Below are positions 48,615 through 59,671 of a stretch of DNA of 64,000 bases, piece after piece (the first letter of the stretch is position 1; each line of letters begins with the position of its first letter). The position numbers and the translations under genes were made by a program. Source of the stretch: Diospyros lotus (Eukaryota > Streptophyta > Magnoliopsida > Ericales > Ebenaceae). The stretch lies in contig NC_068346.1 of the NCBI RefSeq assembly GCF_014633365.1, forward strand, positions 17,567,030 to 17,631,029, read 5' to 3'. The notes beneath the pieces are model-generated. The model did no database searches and had not been told where the DNA came from. It saw only the letters and a list, made by a program, of their open reading frames with translations.

Positions 48615-49895
48615 TGTTGATCCAACTTGCTCATATTAATTAAGTTTTGATGATTAACAAAAAGAGAATTTTCAATATATAAAATATAGTATTTTTAGTG
48701 ATTAATAAAAGAGTATTTTTATTAAATATTTTAATTATAGTATCGAATTATGTTTAATTAATTTATAAAATATTTCTCATAACATGTGTATTGCAAAAAA
48801 TTATTATTTTCTATTAAAAATATATTTTTTAATTTAATTTATTAAACATTTTTTCATAAGTGTATGTATTTTCAAAAATGTTATTTTCCATTAAAATTAT
48901 TTTTCAAAGTATTTCTAAAATATATAAAAAATAATTTTGCGAAATTTGAACAAAAAAATTAATTTTTCACTATTGCTATAGTACTGCTACAGTGCCCCCT
49001 CCAACGGTCAAAATTTTGACAGCTTCTACAGTACACATTACCGTTGCTACAATGTAGTTGATCGTTGCTACAGTAAATTTGACTGTTGCTACAGTGTTGC
49101 TACAATAATTTCCAGAATGCTTATAAATAGTTCCAAATTCGTTTTGGAGAGCATTATTTGCTTATATTGCCTATCCAAAGCACTCAAAAGCTCTCAAGCT
49201 AATTTTCAAGCATTCCAAAGCTCTTAAAGATTTATTGCACATCCACCGAAGAGCCACAATGCAAGAGGAGAAAAAGAGATCGCAAAGCCAAATCCGATCT
49301 CCATTCAAACTGAGATCGTAATTTATTTATTTATTTAAATATTATTGTCTTGTATATTTTGTATTTAATTGCTTATTTGTGTCCAAGTGTGGACAATTAT
49401 TTATGAACAATTAAATTATCATTGTGGATTGTATAAGTTTCCTAGAACCGTTAAAATCTAGGTGATTATAGTTTCCAAGATAAGTTAGGGAGAAAACCTT
49501 GGTGTTGGTGGTTTACCTAAAACCCGTTGTAATCTAGGAGTGTGTTTAGTTTTTAAGGTGAGCTAGTGTAAAAACCTTGGTGAGATTAGTGGAACCCCAA
49601 GGGTGGTTGAGACCTTGGAAGAGTGGAGTAGGTGTGTGTGTGTGGAGACACTGAACCACTATAAATTGTCTTGTGCCTTATTTATTTATTCTTGCTATAT
49701 CTCGTGGCTTGCAATCTCAAGCTTGCGTATATATAGTTATAAAATCTTAATTTGTTTAAAATTAAATAACAAGAATTTAAAGAAAATAATTTATATATTC
49801 TTAGAGAAAATAAATAATCAATAATATTTATTAAAAAGAGAAAAAATTTAAGCACTCGATTCACCCCCACTTGAGTGGCCATGCTGGGACCAACA
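48615..49895 (+). repeat. 3' LTR of the Sirevirus-like element
   Basis: It is 1,281 bp, begins TGTTGATCC and ends GGGACCAACA. It aligns with the 5' LTR apart from the nested solo LTR and small indels, including a short block present only in the 5' copy. Confidence 0.88.
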
Positions 49896-50395
49896 CCAGA
49901 GACCTTCAAATCTCTTGAGAGAGTGTAACTCTGGATATTCTGCTAGGAAGGTCTTCCTGGCTCTTTGTGGCTTTTCTTCTTCATTTTATTCATCTTTTCG
50001 CCTCCCTTTTTTGGAAATGGGCCTTTGTTTCAACATGGGCCTCAACCCATTCCCCATCATAAGGATTTTAAATGGATTGAAGGCTCTAAGATGTTTTTGA
50101 GTTTTTGTTTTTCTTAAAAAAAAATAAATAAACTTAACCAAAAAGGGAGAAAGACTAAATTTTTTGTCAAACCATGACTCCATATATTTGTTCTACAGCA
50201 TTAGATTATGAAGCTTGAGACATGGAACTGGGCCATTTCAGAGTGGAAGAACAATAAGAACATTTGTTCCAAGTCTGAAACAGAATACATTATGCTTACA
50301 CCACACCACACCACACGACACGACACCACACTATACTCTTATTTCATACCACACCTCCATTGAAGAAGACTTGATTAATTTTCATCTGTCTTTTC

Positions 50396-53079
50396 TCAGC
50401 TCTTCTTGCAGACATCTCCTTCACAGCTCCACCCCTCTTTTGGGCCATTCTTTGTTGCTTCATCCTGCTTTAGACCACACTTTGGGTGCAGATCAAAGTC
50501 ACACTGCTTGCAGAAAAAGGACCAGGCATGCCCTATCTCCCTGCACCCATTGCAGATGAAAGCCGAGCGGCGAGTCAGAGTAAGCTCGTGTTCCGGATGC
50601 AGTTCCGTTTTCACCTTCTCAGGCCACCCCTTTGTCATTTCCTCCAGCTTCTGCTCCTGCTGCTTTAAGTGGTCTTCCGTGAAGGGATATGCATCGGCAC
50701 CATGGACTTGTAGGAGCTGCTTGGCCTGTGTGGTGAGTGTTCGGCCACTGGGGCCGATGGCTACCACAGCTGGGATTCCCCTGATCTTGAACCTGCGCTG
50801 GAGGAATGCCTTCCTGTCATCACCAAAGGGGAGAGCCAGCCACGGCATGCCTGAGAAGAATTCATCAAAAGCAGGTTGGTTGCGATCGCTTGAGATGAAA
50901 ATTACTTCAAATCCACCGTCTTTCGCTTTGATCTCATGGTAGATTTCGATGAACTTGGGGAGAAAGGCACGGCAGGGCGGACACCACTCGGCAGAGAAAT
51001 AGAGGAGAATGTTCTTCCCAACAAGTTCAGACACCGGGACCTAAACAACAAAGAATCAACGCAACTTCTCCATTCTACCATTCTTAACAAAGGAATTGAT
51101 AGAAAGCTAATAGAGAAAACTACCAGACTCATACCTTGGAACCACTTTTTTCAATCACAAAATCTGTGTCACCTGAAACCAAGATGGATTCCAGAGTCTG
51201 CGCTTCAAGTCTCGCCTTCTCAATCTCGGCAAGCTCAGCCACCTTCTCCGGTGAAAAAGGGTAGGCTTCAACCCCATGTTCTTCAACAAGTTCTGCCACA
51301 TTTGGATGTAGAGTCTTCCCATCTGGACCGATTATGGTCAGTGTGGGAAGGGCTCTAAGCTCAAAGTATCGAGCCAGTTTTTCACAACTTTTGTCCTTGA
51401 AAGGCAAAGCCAGCCATGGCATAGCATCAAAACTTTGTTTGAAAGATTCTTCTTCTTCATCATCCAACCATACTAATACAACTTCAAAATTCTCCCCCTT
51501 GTCCTTGATTTTTCTGTAGACCTCCACAAGTTTTGTGGTAAATTCAGTGCATCCTCTATGATCGTCCACCACGAAATACAGGCCAATCACCTTCCCTTCG
51601 AGCTCTGAAACTGGGATCTGATAGCAAACAAATACACCTAAGTTCTTAATCAATGATCTTTGAACATATCAAACCTTTATCCCTCACATAAATTCTATCT
51701 CCCTAGTTATTCCTGAAAAGAGATAAAACAAAAACCAAATCAAGACTAATTCTACCAACAAATAGTCGGTACCTCAGTTCCAGTGTTTGATATCACAAAA
51801 TCACGAGAACTTGAAATCAAGATGGACCTCAAAGTTTGTTGCTTCTTGGCAGCTTCTTCTTCCTCTCTCAAATCATGGATCCTTTCAGGTGTAAATGGAT
51901 AGGCCTCTGAGCCAAAATCCCTTATGATACTAACCCCTTTATCAGTTGAAACCTTGCCATTGCTATCGATGATCACAAGACAAGGAATTCCCCTAACTTT
52001 GAACAAATCCTTGAGGCGCTTTATTGACCCGGAATCAGAAAATGGAATGGACAACCATGGCATCTTGGCGAAGTACTGATCAAATGCTTCATTAGCTCTA
52101 TCAGAGGAAATGAACACAACTTCAAAGTCACCTTTGGATGAGAGCTCTTCGTAGACTTCCACCAGTTTAGGGGTGAATCCGCGGCATGGACCACACCATG
52201 AACCAGAGAAATATAAACCCACAGTCTTCCCTACCAAATTACTGATCTTAACCTGAAAAAAAGGGATCCAATTCAGATCCGCACAAATATAAAATTTTTT
52301 TGGAGGAGAAAACCCAGAATTAATTTCCCGGGAAACTCAGGATTATAAAAGTGTCAAAACAGTTCATTCCAGATGGTCATAAAAAGAAAAGCACAAAAAT
52401 CATATTACTCATTTAGAAACCCACAATCTTCCCTGCCAAATTACTGATTTTAACCTAAAAAGAAAAATCGAATTCAAATACACACAATTATTAAGGCATT
52501 TGAAGGGCATAACCGAGAATTAATTTCCCGGAAAACTGAATATATTGTTTTGAGTGTCAAACAGTTCATTCCATATGGGTCATGAAAAGAAAACACAGAA
52601 ATCAAATTACTGATTTACAAATCCACAAACTTTCCTACCAAGTTACTGATTTTAACCAAAAAAAGGGATCAAACTCAAATCCAGAAGCCCAAAATATTAT
52701 TTTGCCAGAAAATTGAATATTACAAGCCTCAAACAGTTCATTCCATATGGGTCATGAAAAAGAAAAACACAGAAATCAAATGACTGATTTTAACCTAAAC
52801 AAGAAGGATCAAATATTCAAACTTACACAAATATAAAGCATTTGAAGGGCAAAACCCAGAATTATGTTCCCGGAAAACTGACGATTATAAGCGTCAATAA
52901 CAGTTCATTTCTAAGGGTCACAAAGATCGCAACGAATCCGGCGAGAATAGTTTAGGGAGAGTTGGGAGTTCATCTGGGTTATTCACCTGATCGCCATTGT
53001 TGCGGATGAGGAAGTCTCGTTCTTCGGAGGAAAGAAGCGATTCGAGATTGTGAGCTTCACTGTCAGTGGTGCTAGCCAT
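50396..53079 (-). CDS. NRX1: Nucleoredoxin 1-like, copy A
   Basis: Plant nucleoredoxins are thioredoxin-fold disulfide reductases of cytosol and nucleus, reported to protect antioxidant enzymes such as catalase. Four exons on the minus strand, 52987-53079, 51773-52252, 51135-51617 and 50396-51040, are GT-AG and phase 0 and give 566 residues, close to family length. Three thioredoxin-like domains match exons 2 to 4. The first has WCGPC (Cys51, Cys54), the third WCPPC (Cys372, Cys375). The middle has DHRGC at the matching place and keeps only the second Cys. Each domain has the MPWLxxPF signature. A C1-like zinc domain follows at about residues 500-540 (HPEH ... CNGC ... CKQC ... HPKC). The start is the first ATG, giving [11 protein letters not shown]. 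Intron 1 carries tandem repeats. It is nearly identical to copy B. Confidence 0.96.
52190..52920. repeat. Tandem repeat in NRX intron 1 (copy A) carrying exon-2 splice-acceptor copies
   Basis: About four units of 150-215 bp start with the intron 1/exon 2 boundary itself and repeat up the intron. Each has a degenerate copy of GTTAAAATCAGTAATTTGG (exon 2 head) and of ACAGTTCATTCCATATGGGT. Two of the three intronic copies keep TAG directly before GTTAAAATCAGT. The same units are present in copy B (61,490-62,215). Confidence 0.8.
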
Positions 53080-53765
53080 GGCTTTGTTCTTCGCAGATTC
53101 TGGTTTCTCTTGGTTCTTCGTTTTCGATCAAATTAATGCCAACTTGGTGTCCTTGTTATCGCATAGCATTAGTTATATGTATATTTATATTTGTTGGAGC
53201 AATCTACGATCAAAGACTTGGGGAGCAAGACATGGCGATAACCTGGGCGCCACCGACTTTATCACACTCACTCCTCCCCCTCGTCCTTCGACAACGCGAC
53301 ACCAGTCACGCGTGTAACGAAAATTCAATGAAGTGGCAACGAGTTTGTCCCAAAGTCCTAATATTAAGTTTGTCGTGATTAGTCAGCACCTATGTGAAAG
53401 TGAATTTTAAAAGTGACGAAGGTTAGTAATATTATTATCATACTCTTATATATGATACGGGGAGTAATTGTGTATCAAATTGAATCCTAAAGTTTAAATT
53501 TCATTTTCTAAACAAAGGAAGGTTAAGTGACACGTTTAGTAGTACCAAATGGTAATACTTCTTTAGTGGTACCCAATTCTTATTCCAATATGTGTAATGT
53601 GACATCACTATATGCTTTATCCATTTTAATTCTCTACTGAGCTTTCACACGGTTCTTCCCTAAATACTTAAGGGCTAATTAAGGCTTTCTTAGAATCTTA
53701 ATGGCTAAGGCTTCAAACTTGTAGTTGTTACGATGGACTTCAATAATTTAGTATGACCTTCACCT
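53080..53765. promoter_or_regulatory. 5' flank of NRX copy A, end of duplicated block
   Basis: The sequence parallels 62,378-63,113 downstream of copy B's start codon on the plus strand. It should hold the minus-strand promoter. No distinct TATA box was fixed. The similarity ends at about GACTTCAATAATTTAGTATRAC. Confidence 0.4.
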
Positions 53766-54513
53766 ACCCTATTTCTTAGCCTTATCTCCTCATTCAGCTT
53801 TTCATTTTATTTAATTTATTTTTATGTTCCACCGCGTAGAATGGTAGGTACGAGATTAAAGAAGGCTGACATTATTGAATATATATATATATATATATAA
53901 TAAGATTACAAATTTGCCCTCGTTATAAAAAACTTTTTATTTAAAATAACTTCTTTTGCGAGGGGTGAGAATTTTTTTTTAATATTTGAAGATTTTAGAC
54001 ATTAAAGTTAATTTTAAATTAATTAAAATTAGACCCAAAAAAGAGCAATTTGACAATAACTGAAAAAATTATGTACTTGAAAGAGTTTATAAAGAAATAA
54101 GGTCTAAGTATATTTTTTTAAAATTGCTCAAATAAACCCTTCCCACTTAGTTAAGGATGTTGGAATTTTTCTTATTGCGGGCTAAGGTTAATTGTAGATT
54201 TTTTTTAGTTTTTAATAAATTTGGGTTTTATGATATAATTAGAGTTTTATTATATAATTGTGTTTAGCCTATATTATTTGTGATCTTTTAGGAATAGTCC
54301 AACTTCCTTATATTATGCCATAAAGGTTGGCAGTGGTGTGGGATTAAAACTTATATTGGGTCTTAATGAGTGGCTTAATATAATTGTTATATAATAGGCT
54401 AGATCTCTTCAATTTTCCTCAGTCTTTTGAGTTCTATCTATTGAGACCTACCATCAGGTTGTGAGGTGAAAGAGAAAGATTATGAACAATTTTCTTGATT
54501 CAGAGATGCTATA
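53766..54513. other. Intergenic spacer
   Basis: AT-rich, with (TA)n at about 53,879-53,899. No gene or element end was recognised. Confidence 0.5.
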
Positions 54514-54692
54514 TTGTCTACAGGCGCGCAACATAGCATTTGCTCGCCAGTGAGGGAGGCACGGGCCCCACAACTTGAAAAATTACACTTACCCCCCATA
54601 ATTTTGAAAAATTTCACTTATATCCCAATAAAAATTATACTTAAGCGCATAAAAATTACACTTAAGTTCTTAAGAAATTTTCAGGTATTACA
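54514..54692 (-). repeat. Gypsy LTR fragment, minus strand
   Basis: On the minus strand a purine tract, AAGGAGGGGTGGA, is followed at 54692 by TGTAATACC, the usual junction of 3' coding end and LTR in chromovirus-type gypsy elements. The outer limit is unclear. Confidence 0.5.
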
Positions 54693-55727
54693 TCCACCCC
54701 TCCTTAAAGAAATTTTAGCCTCAAAATTTGCAGATAATTGATCAAATAACTAAGGGAGAATAAAGCTCATTACCACATTTTCAAATAATCCTATCTAAAC
54801 CAAACATTACCATTGGCTTCTTCCTCAAGTGGATAGCTACTACCCCTAACTGCTAATAGTATCATGTCCTTAACATCTTGATCGCATATCATCTTTAACC
54901 TTAACAAGTATCTTAGTTCGTATTCAGTACATGTCCAATGCTTACAAAGTATGACGTGCCTTTCTCAAAATCCACAATTATTTCTTTATTCACAATAAAT
55001 CTTTAGTATAATTCTGAGAAGAGCTATAAAAATTCTATATTTTATTTCTATTTCTTCGAAAGACTGAGGATATTTTCTCTTAATTGTATCCTTTAGCTCT
55101 CATGTCGCTTCCTCCTCTATGTGATTTCTCTACTGAATCTTTACCAAAGGAATTACTTTATTCCTTAAACTTGGTCGCAACGATCCAAGATTTATTTAGG
55201 TGACTCCGATTAGGTCAAATTATCTTTTAACTCAATCATTTCCACCCAAATTTAGTTGTGAACCTCGGGTTCCGACTCGAGATTATACTCATCGGTGTGT
55301 CATGAAGCTTGATTATCTCTCTTATGTATTATTCTGCAAACTTTTGTGTCGAGTTATTCATTAGGCAAGTGATTTTTTGATTTCATGAGTCGGTCCATTA
55401 CGACCCAACTTGCATCATTATTCATCCGATTCTTTGAAAATCCCGTCACGAAGTCCATTTGTGACATGTTCCCATTTCCATTTAGGGATCTCTACGAGCC
55501 GTATCAGCCTATTTTTTTTTTTGCTCGATCTTCACCTTCTGGCATGTATCACATCGTGTCACCCTTCTAGCCACATTAGCCTTTATCCCCGGCTACTATT
55601 AGATCTTTCAAAGATCTTGATACATCTTCGTGGCTCCTGGATGCACTGTATACTGAGTCTTATGGGCCTCATCTAGAATCCTTTGCCTCAATTCTAAAAG
55701 GTTAAGCATGTATACCCTACCCCGAAA
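54693..55727 (-). pseudogene. Ty3/gypsy (chromovirus-like) integrase remnant
   Basis: Minus-strand translation in several frames gives gypsy integrase pieces: AHKTQYTVHPGATKMYQDL and RCDTCQKVKIEQ of the HHCC region, then WKWEHV, WTDS and IIKLHDTPMSIISSRNPRF-like wording of the catalytic core. The pieces are broken by stops and shifts. It lies directly upstream, in its own direction, of the LTR start at 54,692, so both belong to one decayed element. Confidence 0.75.
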
Positions 55728-56110
55728 TGTAAGAACCCATATTTTCATAAGGTTACCACGTAATTTAAATAAATTTAGAGTACCGAAAAATTAGCTTGAT
55801 AGTAGTTATAAGTACCAAATCGACTGTAGGGAGTGCCTTAGAGGTGAGATATCTAAGGAAAATGATACGGATTTGAGGAGCATTTCGAGACAGGATTTAT
55901 AACATCGAAAAAAATTGGATCAGGAACGATTTTCGGTACAACTAAAATGCAGTTGCGATTCAGGTTGAAAAACTGAAATATTATAGGAGAGTTTCGAGAA
56001 GTCAACGAAATCTTGAGGGGTTCATATTCGGCATGTAAAGTAACCATTCAGTGGTTTTCAAGAAGAAACGAAAGGGTTTGGGGTCAAAACAAAGATTCAG
56101 GCTTAAGTGT
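55728..56110 (+). repeat. Truncated gypsy-type LTR, plus strand
   Basis: It starts TGTAAGAACCC and follows the first few hundred bases of the 11,932 and 38,294 solo LTRs (AAGGTTACCACGTAATTTAA, AGGGAGTGCCTTAG). After about 56,110 the similarity fades and no LTR end is found. It abuts the integrase remnant in opposite orientation. Confidence 0.6.
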
Positions 56111-57059
56111 AGTTTTTTGAAATTGTCGAAAGGAGGTCTAAATGACATTTTTTCAGAATTTTCGGGGGTCAAATGGATGTTTTAGGACTTGAGCGTCTTA
56201 AGTACAATTATGGAACGTTAAAGGGCAAAGTGAAATGGGTTAAAATGAGAAAGCCAAAAGTTAGAGGGGCCAAAATATAATTAAGCAAAAGTGTGGCCAA
56301 TGGGAATCTGACCAGCACATGGCCGGTCGACGATGGCCGATTTGGACCGCGGGGTTGCACGAGGGATGGTTGGGGGAGGCTTTTTGATAAAGCAAGTGGC
56401 CGACAACGGCCACTTGGCCGAAAAATGGAAAAAAACCGACCGAATAGTTGGCCGATTTTGTCGCTTCTGCAAGTTGTATTTTAGGTCGGCTAGGGTCGAT
56501 TCCTGGCTGCATTCTCACCCTGCAATTAAAACACAATAAAACTTTTATATTTTTTTCTTTATTTTGGTAAGAGGTTTATACTCGTCAGTGTACAAGTGCA
56601 GTTGTAGTCCAAATTTAAATTTGTATTTTCTAAATAGGTCTAGGTCGTCAACTGAGAGATTTATTTATAACAAAGGAAAAAGAATGTCACATACATACAC
56701 ACGCAATTGGATGAATTGGTAACAAGATTTTTTTATGGATTTTTAGATAACGGATACTAGGAAATAAAACAAAGCAGAAATTGAAATAAACACTGAATGT
56801 GAAAATATGAAATTAGATAGCACTTGAGTTAAGGCAATTTCAACACCAACCTCATGATTCTCAATTTTTAGCAGAAAAGATTAATAACATTAATTTAATT
56901 TCAGATATGAGCGTTTGTTATTAAATGTAATTAGAGATGATGATAGTTCTAGTTTAAGTAATCCCCATACATGATATGCTGGATTCTAGTTTAAGCAACT
57001 ACCATAAATTCGATTGCAATTAATACACAAAACAACTAAATTAATCATCCGGGTTTGGG
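56111..57059. other. Unassigned spacer before duplication copy B
   Basis: About 56,290-56,520 is GC-richer with GGCCGA motifs and overlapping small ORFs, possibly a further part of the truncated LTR. The rest is AT-rich with no recognised feature. Confidence 0.4.
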
Positions 57060-59500
57060 TATGATATTTTTTAAGTGATTATCACTAAGGAGTTTATATG
57101 ATTTGATAAAATGATTGAAACAATATCTTTAGGCAATAAATGGATATTTCATTTTTCATTTTCAATAATATATACTTTATTTTTATTTTTAAAATGGAGA
57201 AGACATGAAAATATTTTTCATCATAAAAAATGAAAATTTTCATGATCAAAGTATTTTTCATAAAAAAATATTCAACATGATGATTTTCATCAATAAGAAA
57301 ACATAAAATTTTTCATCATCAAAATAATATGAAAAAGAAAATAATTTTGACACATTTTATATAACAATTCATTTGGTTTCAAAATAACTTTTCTTTGATT
57401 TCATAATATTGTTTTCCAGAATAAAATATTTTCTACAAAGGATTTTATATTGAAAGAATATTTAAGATTTTTATCCTTTGGCATTATTGGAATATATAAA
57501 GGTTTTGAAAGGACATCTAGGCATCATCAAAATTATTTTAAATATTTTACAAATTAATCTCACTAATTATTTTTGAATTCCAAAGATGTTTTTCATTAAA
57601 TCAAAACAATAACCACCCCATAAGAAAAAAATAAACTCAAAGCAAGTCAAGCAATAAAAGCACTAGAAACTACAAGAGGGGCTCGGGACAAGAAGATTGA
57701 TAGATAGAGAGAAGGGAGAGAGCAATAACTGAGTGGCCTCATTCCCTTACTCATGTCTTGGTCCACTTCCTTGCTACCTTAAGCCTTATACACCTCTCTT
57801 GGGAACGAGACTCTACAACTCGTCATCCTTAGAAGCCTCTCTTGACATGACCAATAGACCTTTTCGGTGCTACTCATAGGTTACTTGGCTACATAAGAAC
57901 ATCCCGTGAACCATCTAGGCCTGGGAGCCTTTCTCCAATACCTTCTTAGCGGTGGTTAAAGAATCCTCCAAGATTCCTCAAAGATGCCTCTGAGATTTAC
58001 GCCTAAAAATGTAGGTATCATGTCATGTGTTAACCTTCTTCTCTACTATAAATAAAAAGAGCCATCTTCTCACTCTGGTATACCTACTCTGATATTGAAC
58101 TCTCTCATAGCGCTCTAGCATTCTCAACAGAGTAACTTAGGCATCAAAGGCTTTGCGCGGGGATACTCATCTGTGCCCCTAACCGGCTTCTATATTGGCA
58201 AGTCTCTCAGTCATTTGGAACCCAATCAGTCATTTTCAACCCAATCGATCATTTTGAACTCATTTGGTCATCTTGAACCCATTAGATCATTTGAAGGTCT
58301 CAAGTTCACTTGCACCCAAATTTGGAGATTTCAAGATCATTTGCACCCAAACTTGGAGGTCCCAATATCATTTGGACCCATATTTGGAGGTCTTTGGATC
58401 ACTTACACCTAGACTTGGAAGTCTTTGGATTGCTTGATACCTTGATAACACCTTGAGCCTATCGAACCTCACGCGTCCTACTCCCATGTGGAAAGTTTAT
58501 TGTTGTAGTCAAGCAACAATAATGGCGTGGAGCATGGGAAATGATACTTTGCATGAACCTCGGCATCTCTCAGAAAGCTTGAACACTCTCATCATATTAT
58601 CTTAAGAGTATTTTGTACTTAGTGAAAGGGACAATTGGAGGAGCTGACTTGAAAGTCATTGGATTTGGAGGTTTTCAGGTGACGAATACTAGGCTACTTG
58701 TTGCTCCGCCAATTTCCAAAGATTTGGGATCTTACGTATCCCATTGTCATTTTTTAGGCTTTTCAATCGAGTTCCCACAAATAAGACCAATTGTTATTCT
58801 TTAGAACTTAACAAATTTGAAAAGCCAATCAAAGGGCATAGGGTATTCTCCATGCAAATCCTCTAAAATTTAACCCAAACTCCTTGAAAATCAAAAGAAT
58901 TTGCAAAGAATTCTGTGTATTATTTTTCGCATACTTGGAGTCGTCACCTCCATTTATAGAGGTGGGAGATGATAAGTGGCAGAGTTTTCAGCCATCTTGA
59001 GATTATCTTTTGCAACTTTCAAGGAAAAGATTATAGAGGTAAAGGCTTGCACGTTCGCCTTAGGAATACCCTACAAGGGAGATCTCCCAGGAGATGGGTT
59101 TATGGACTCAAGTCAAAGGAGTCTCCCAGAGACCTTCGAGTCTCTCGAGGGAGTGTAACTCTAGGTATTCTGCTAGGAGAGTCTTCCTGATCCTTTATCG
59201 CTTTCCTTCTTCATTTTATTCATTTTTTTGGGCGTCTTTTTTGAAAAAGGGCCTTTGTTTCAACATGGGACTCACCCATTCCCTATCATAAGGATTTTAA
59301 GTGGATTGAGGGCTCTAAGATGGAGTTTTTGTTTTTCTTAAAAAAAAAATAAACCTAACCAAAAAGGGACAAAGACTAAAAATTCTGTCAAACCATGACT
59401 CCATAGATTTGTTCTACAGCATTAGATTATGAAGCTTGAGACATGGAACTGGGCCATTTCACAGTGCAAGAACAATAAGAACATTTGTTCCCAAGTCTGA

Positions 59501-59638
59501 AACAGAGTACATAATGCTTACACCACACCACACCACACTATACTCTTATTTCATACCACACCTTCAATAAACAGAGTACATAATGCTTACACCACACCAC
59601 ACCACACTATACTCTTATTTCATACCACACTTCCATTG
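59501..59638. repeat. 69-bp tandem duplication 3' of NRX copy B
   Basis: AACAGAGTACATAATGCTTA begins both units (59501 and 59570). Each unit contains an ACACCACACC microsatellite. Copy A has one unit only (about 50,279-50,350). Confidence 0.85.
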
Positions 59639-59671
59639 AAGAAGACTTGATTAATTTTCATCTAACTTTTC

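Larger units (their letters stand above)
37269..49895 (+). mobile_element. Ty1/copia retrotransposon, Sirevirus-like, with nested elements and a captured LBD sequence
   Basis: The element spans 12.6 kb: a long 5' LTR with a nested solo LTR, primer site, gag, a nested hAT-type element, pol, an extra 1.9-kb region with an LBD pseudogene, purine tracts and the 3' LTR. Flanks CTAGA (37264-37268) and CCAGA (49896-49900) fit a 5-bp target duplication with one change. Copy B of the segmental duplication reads straight through this point (near 59,110-59,118). Long LTRs (about 1.3 kb), the RNase H wording SWFSKKQNSIALSTAEAEYI and several GGGGGAG purine tracts near the 3' LTR fit the Sirevirus lineage. 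Stops and frameshifts make it non-autonomous. Confidence 0.9.
31400..53765. repeat. Segmental duplication, copy A (enlarged by insertions)
   Basis: Sequence from about 31,400 to 53,765 aligns, once its insertions are removed, with 57,060-63,115 in the same order and orientation. Copy A minus its insertions (31486-34525, 35949-36681, 37269-49895, each with one 5-bp target duplication) is about 5.95 kb, against 6.05 kb in copy B. Each copy holds one nucleoredoxin gene. Both copies also share a stretch of about 35-bp tandem units with TTGGAGGTCTC wording (about 35,605-35,770 here). Confidence 0.88.

Noticed and set aside
50406..50942. Plus-strand ORF of 178 codons antisense to NRX exon 4 (and its partner at 59,682-60,230)
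   Set aside because: It is open only because it mirrors the real exon, and it has no independent features.
59094..59291. Small plus-strand ORFs in the repeat-like part of duplication copy B
   Set aside because: They are not conserved as open frames in copy A, where the Sirevirus interrupts the matching site, and have no motif.
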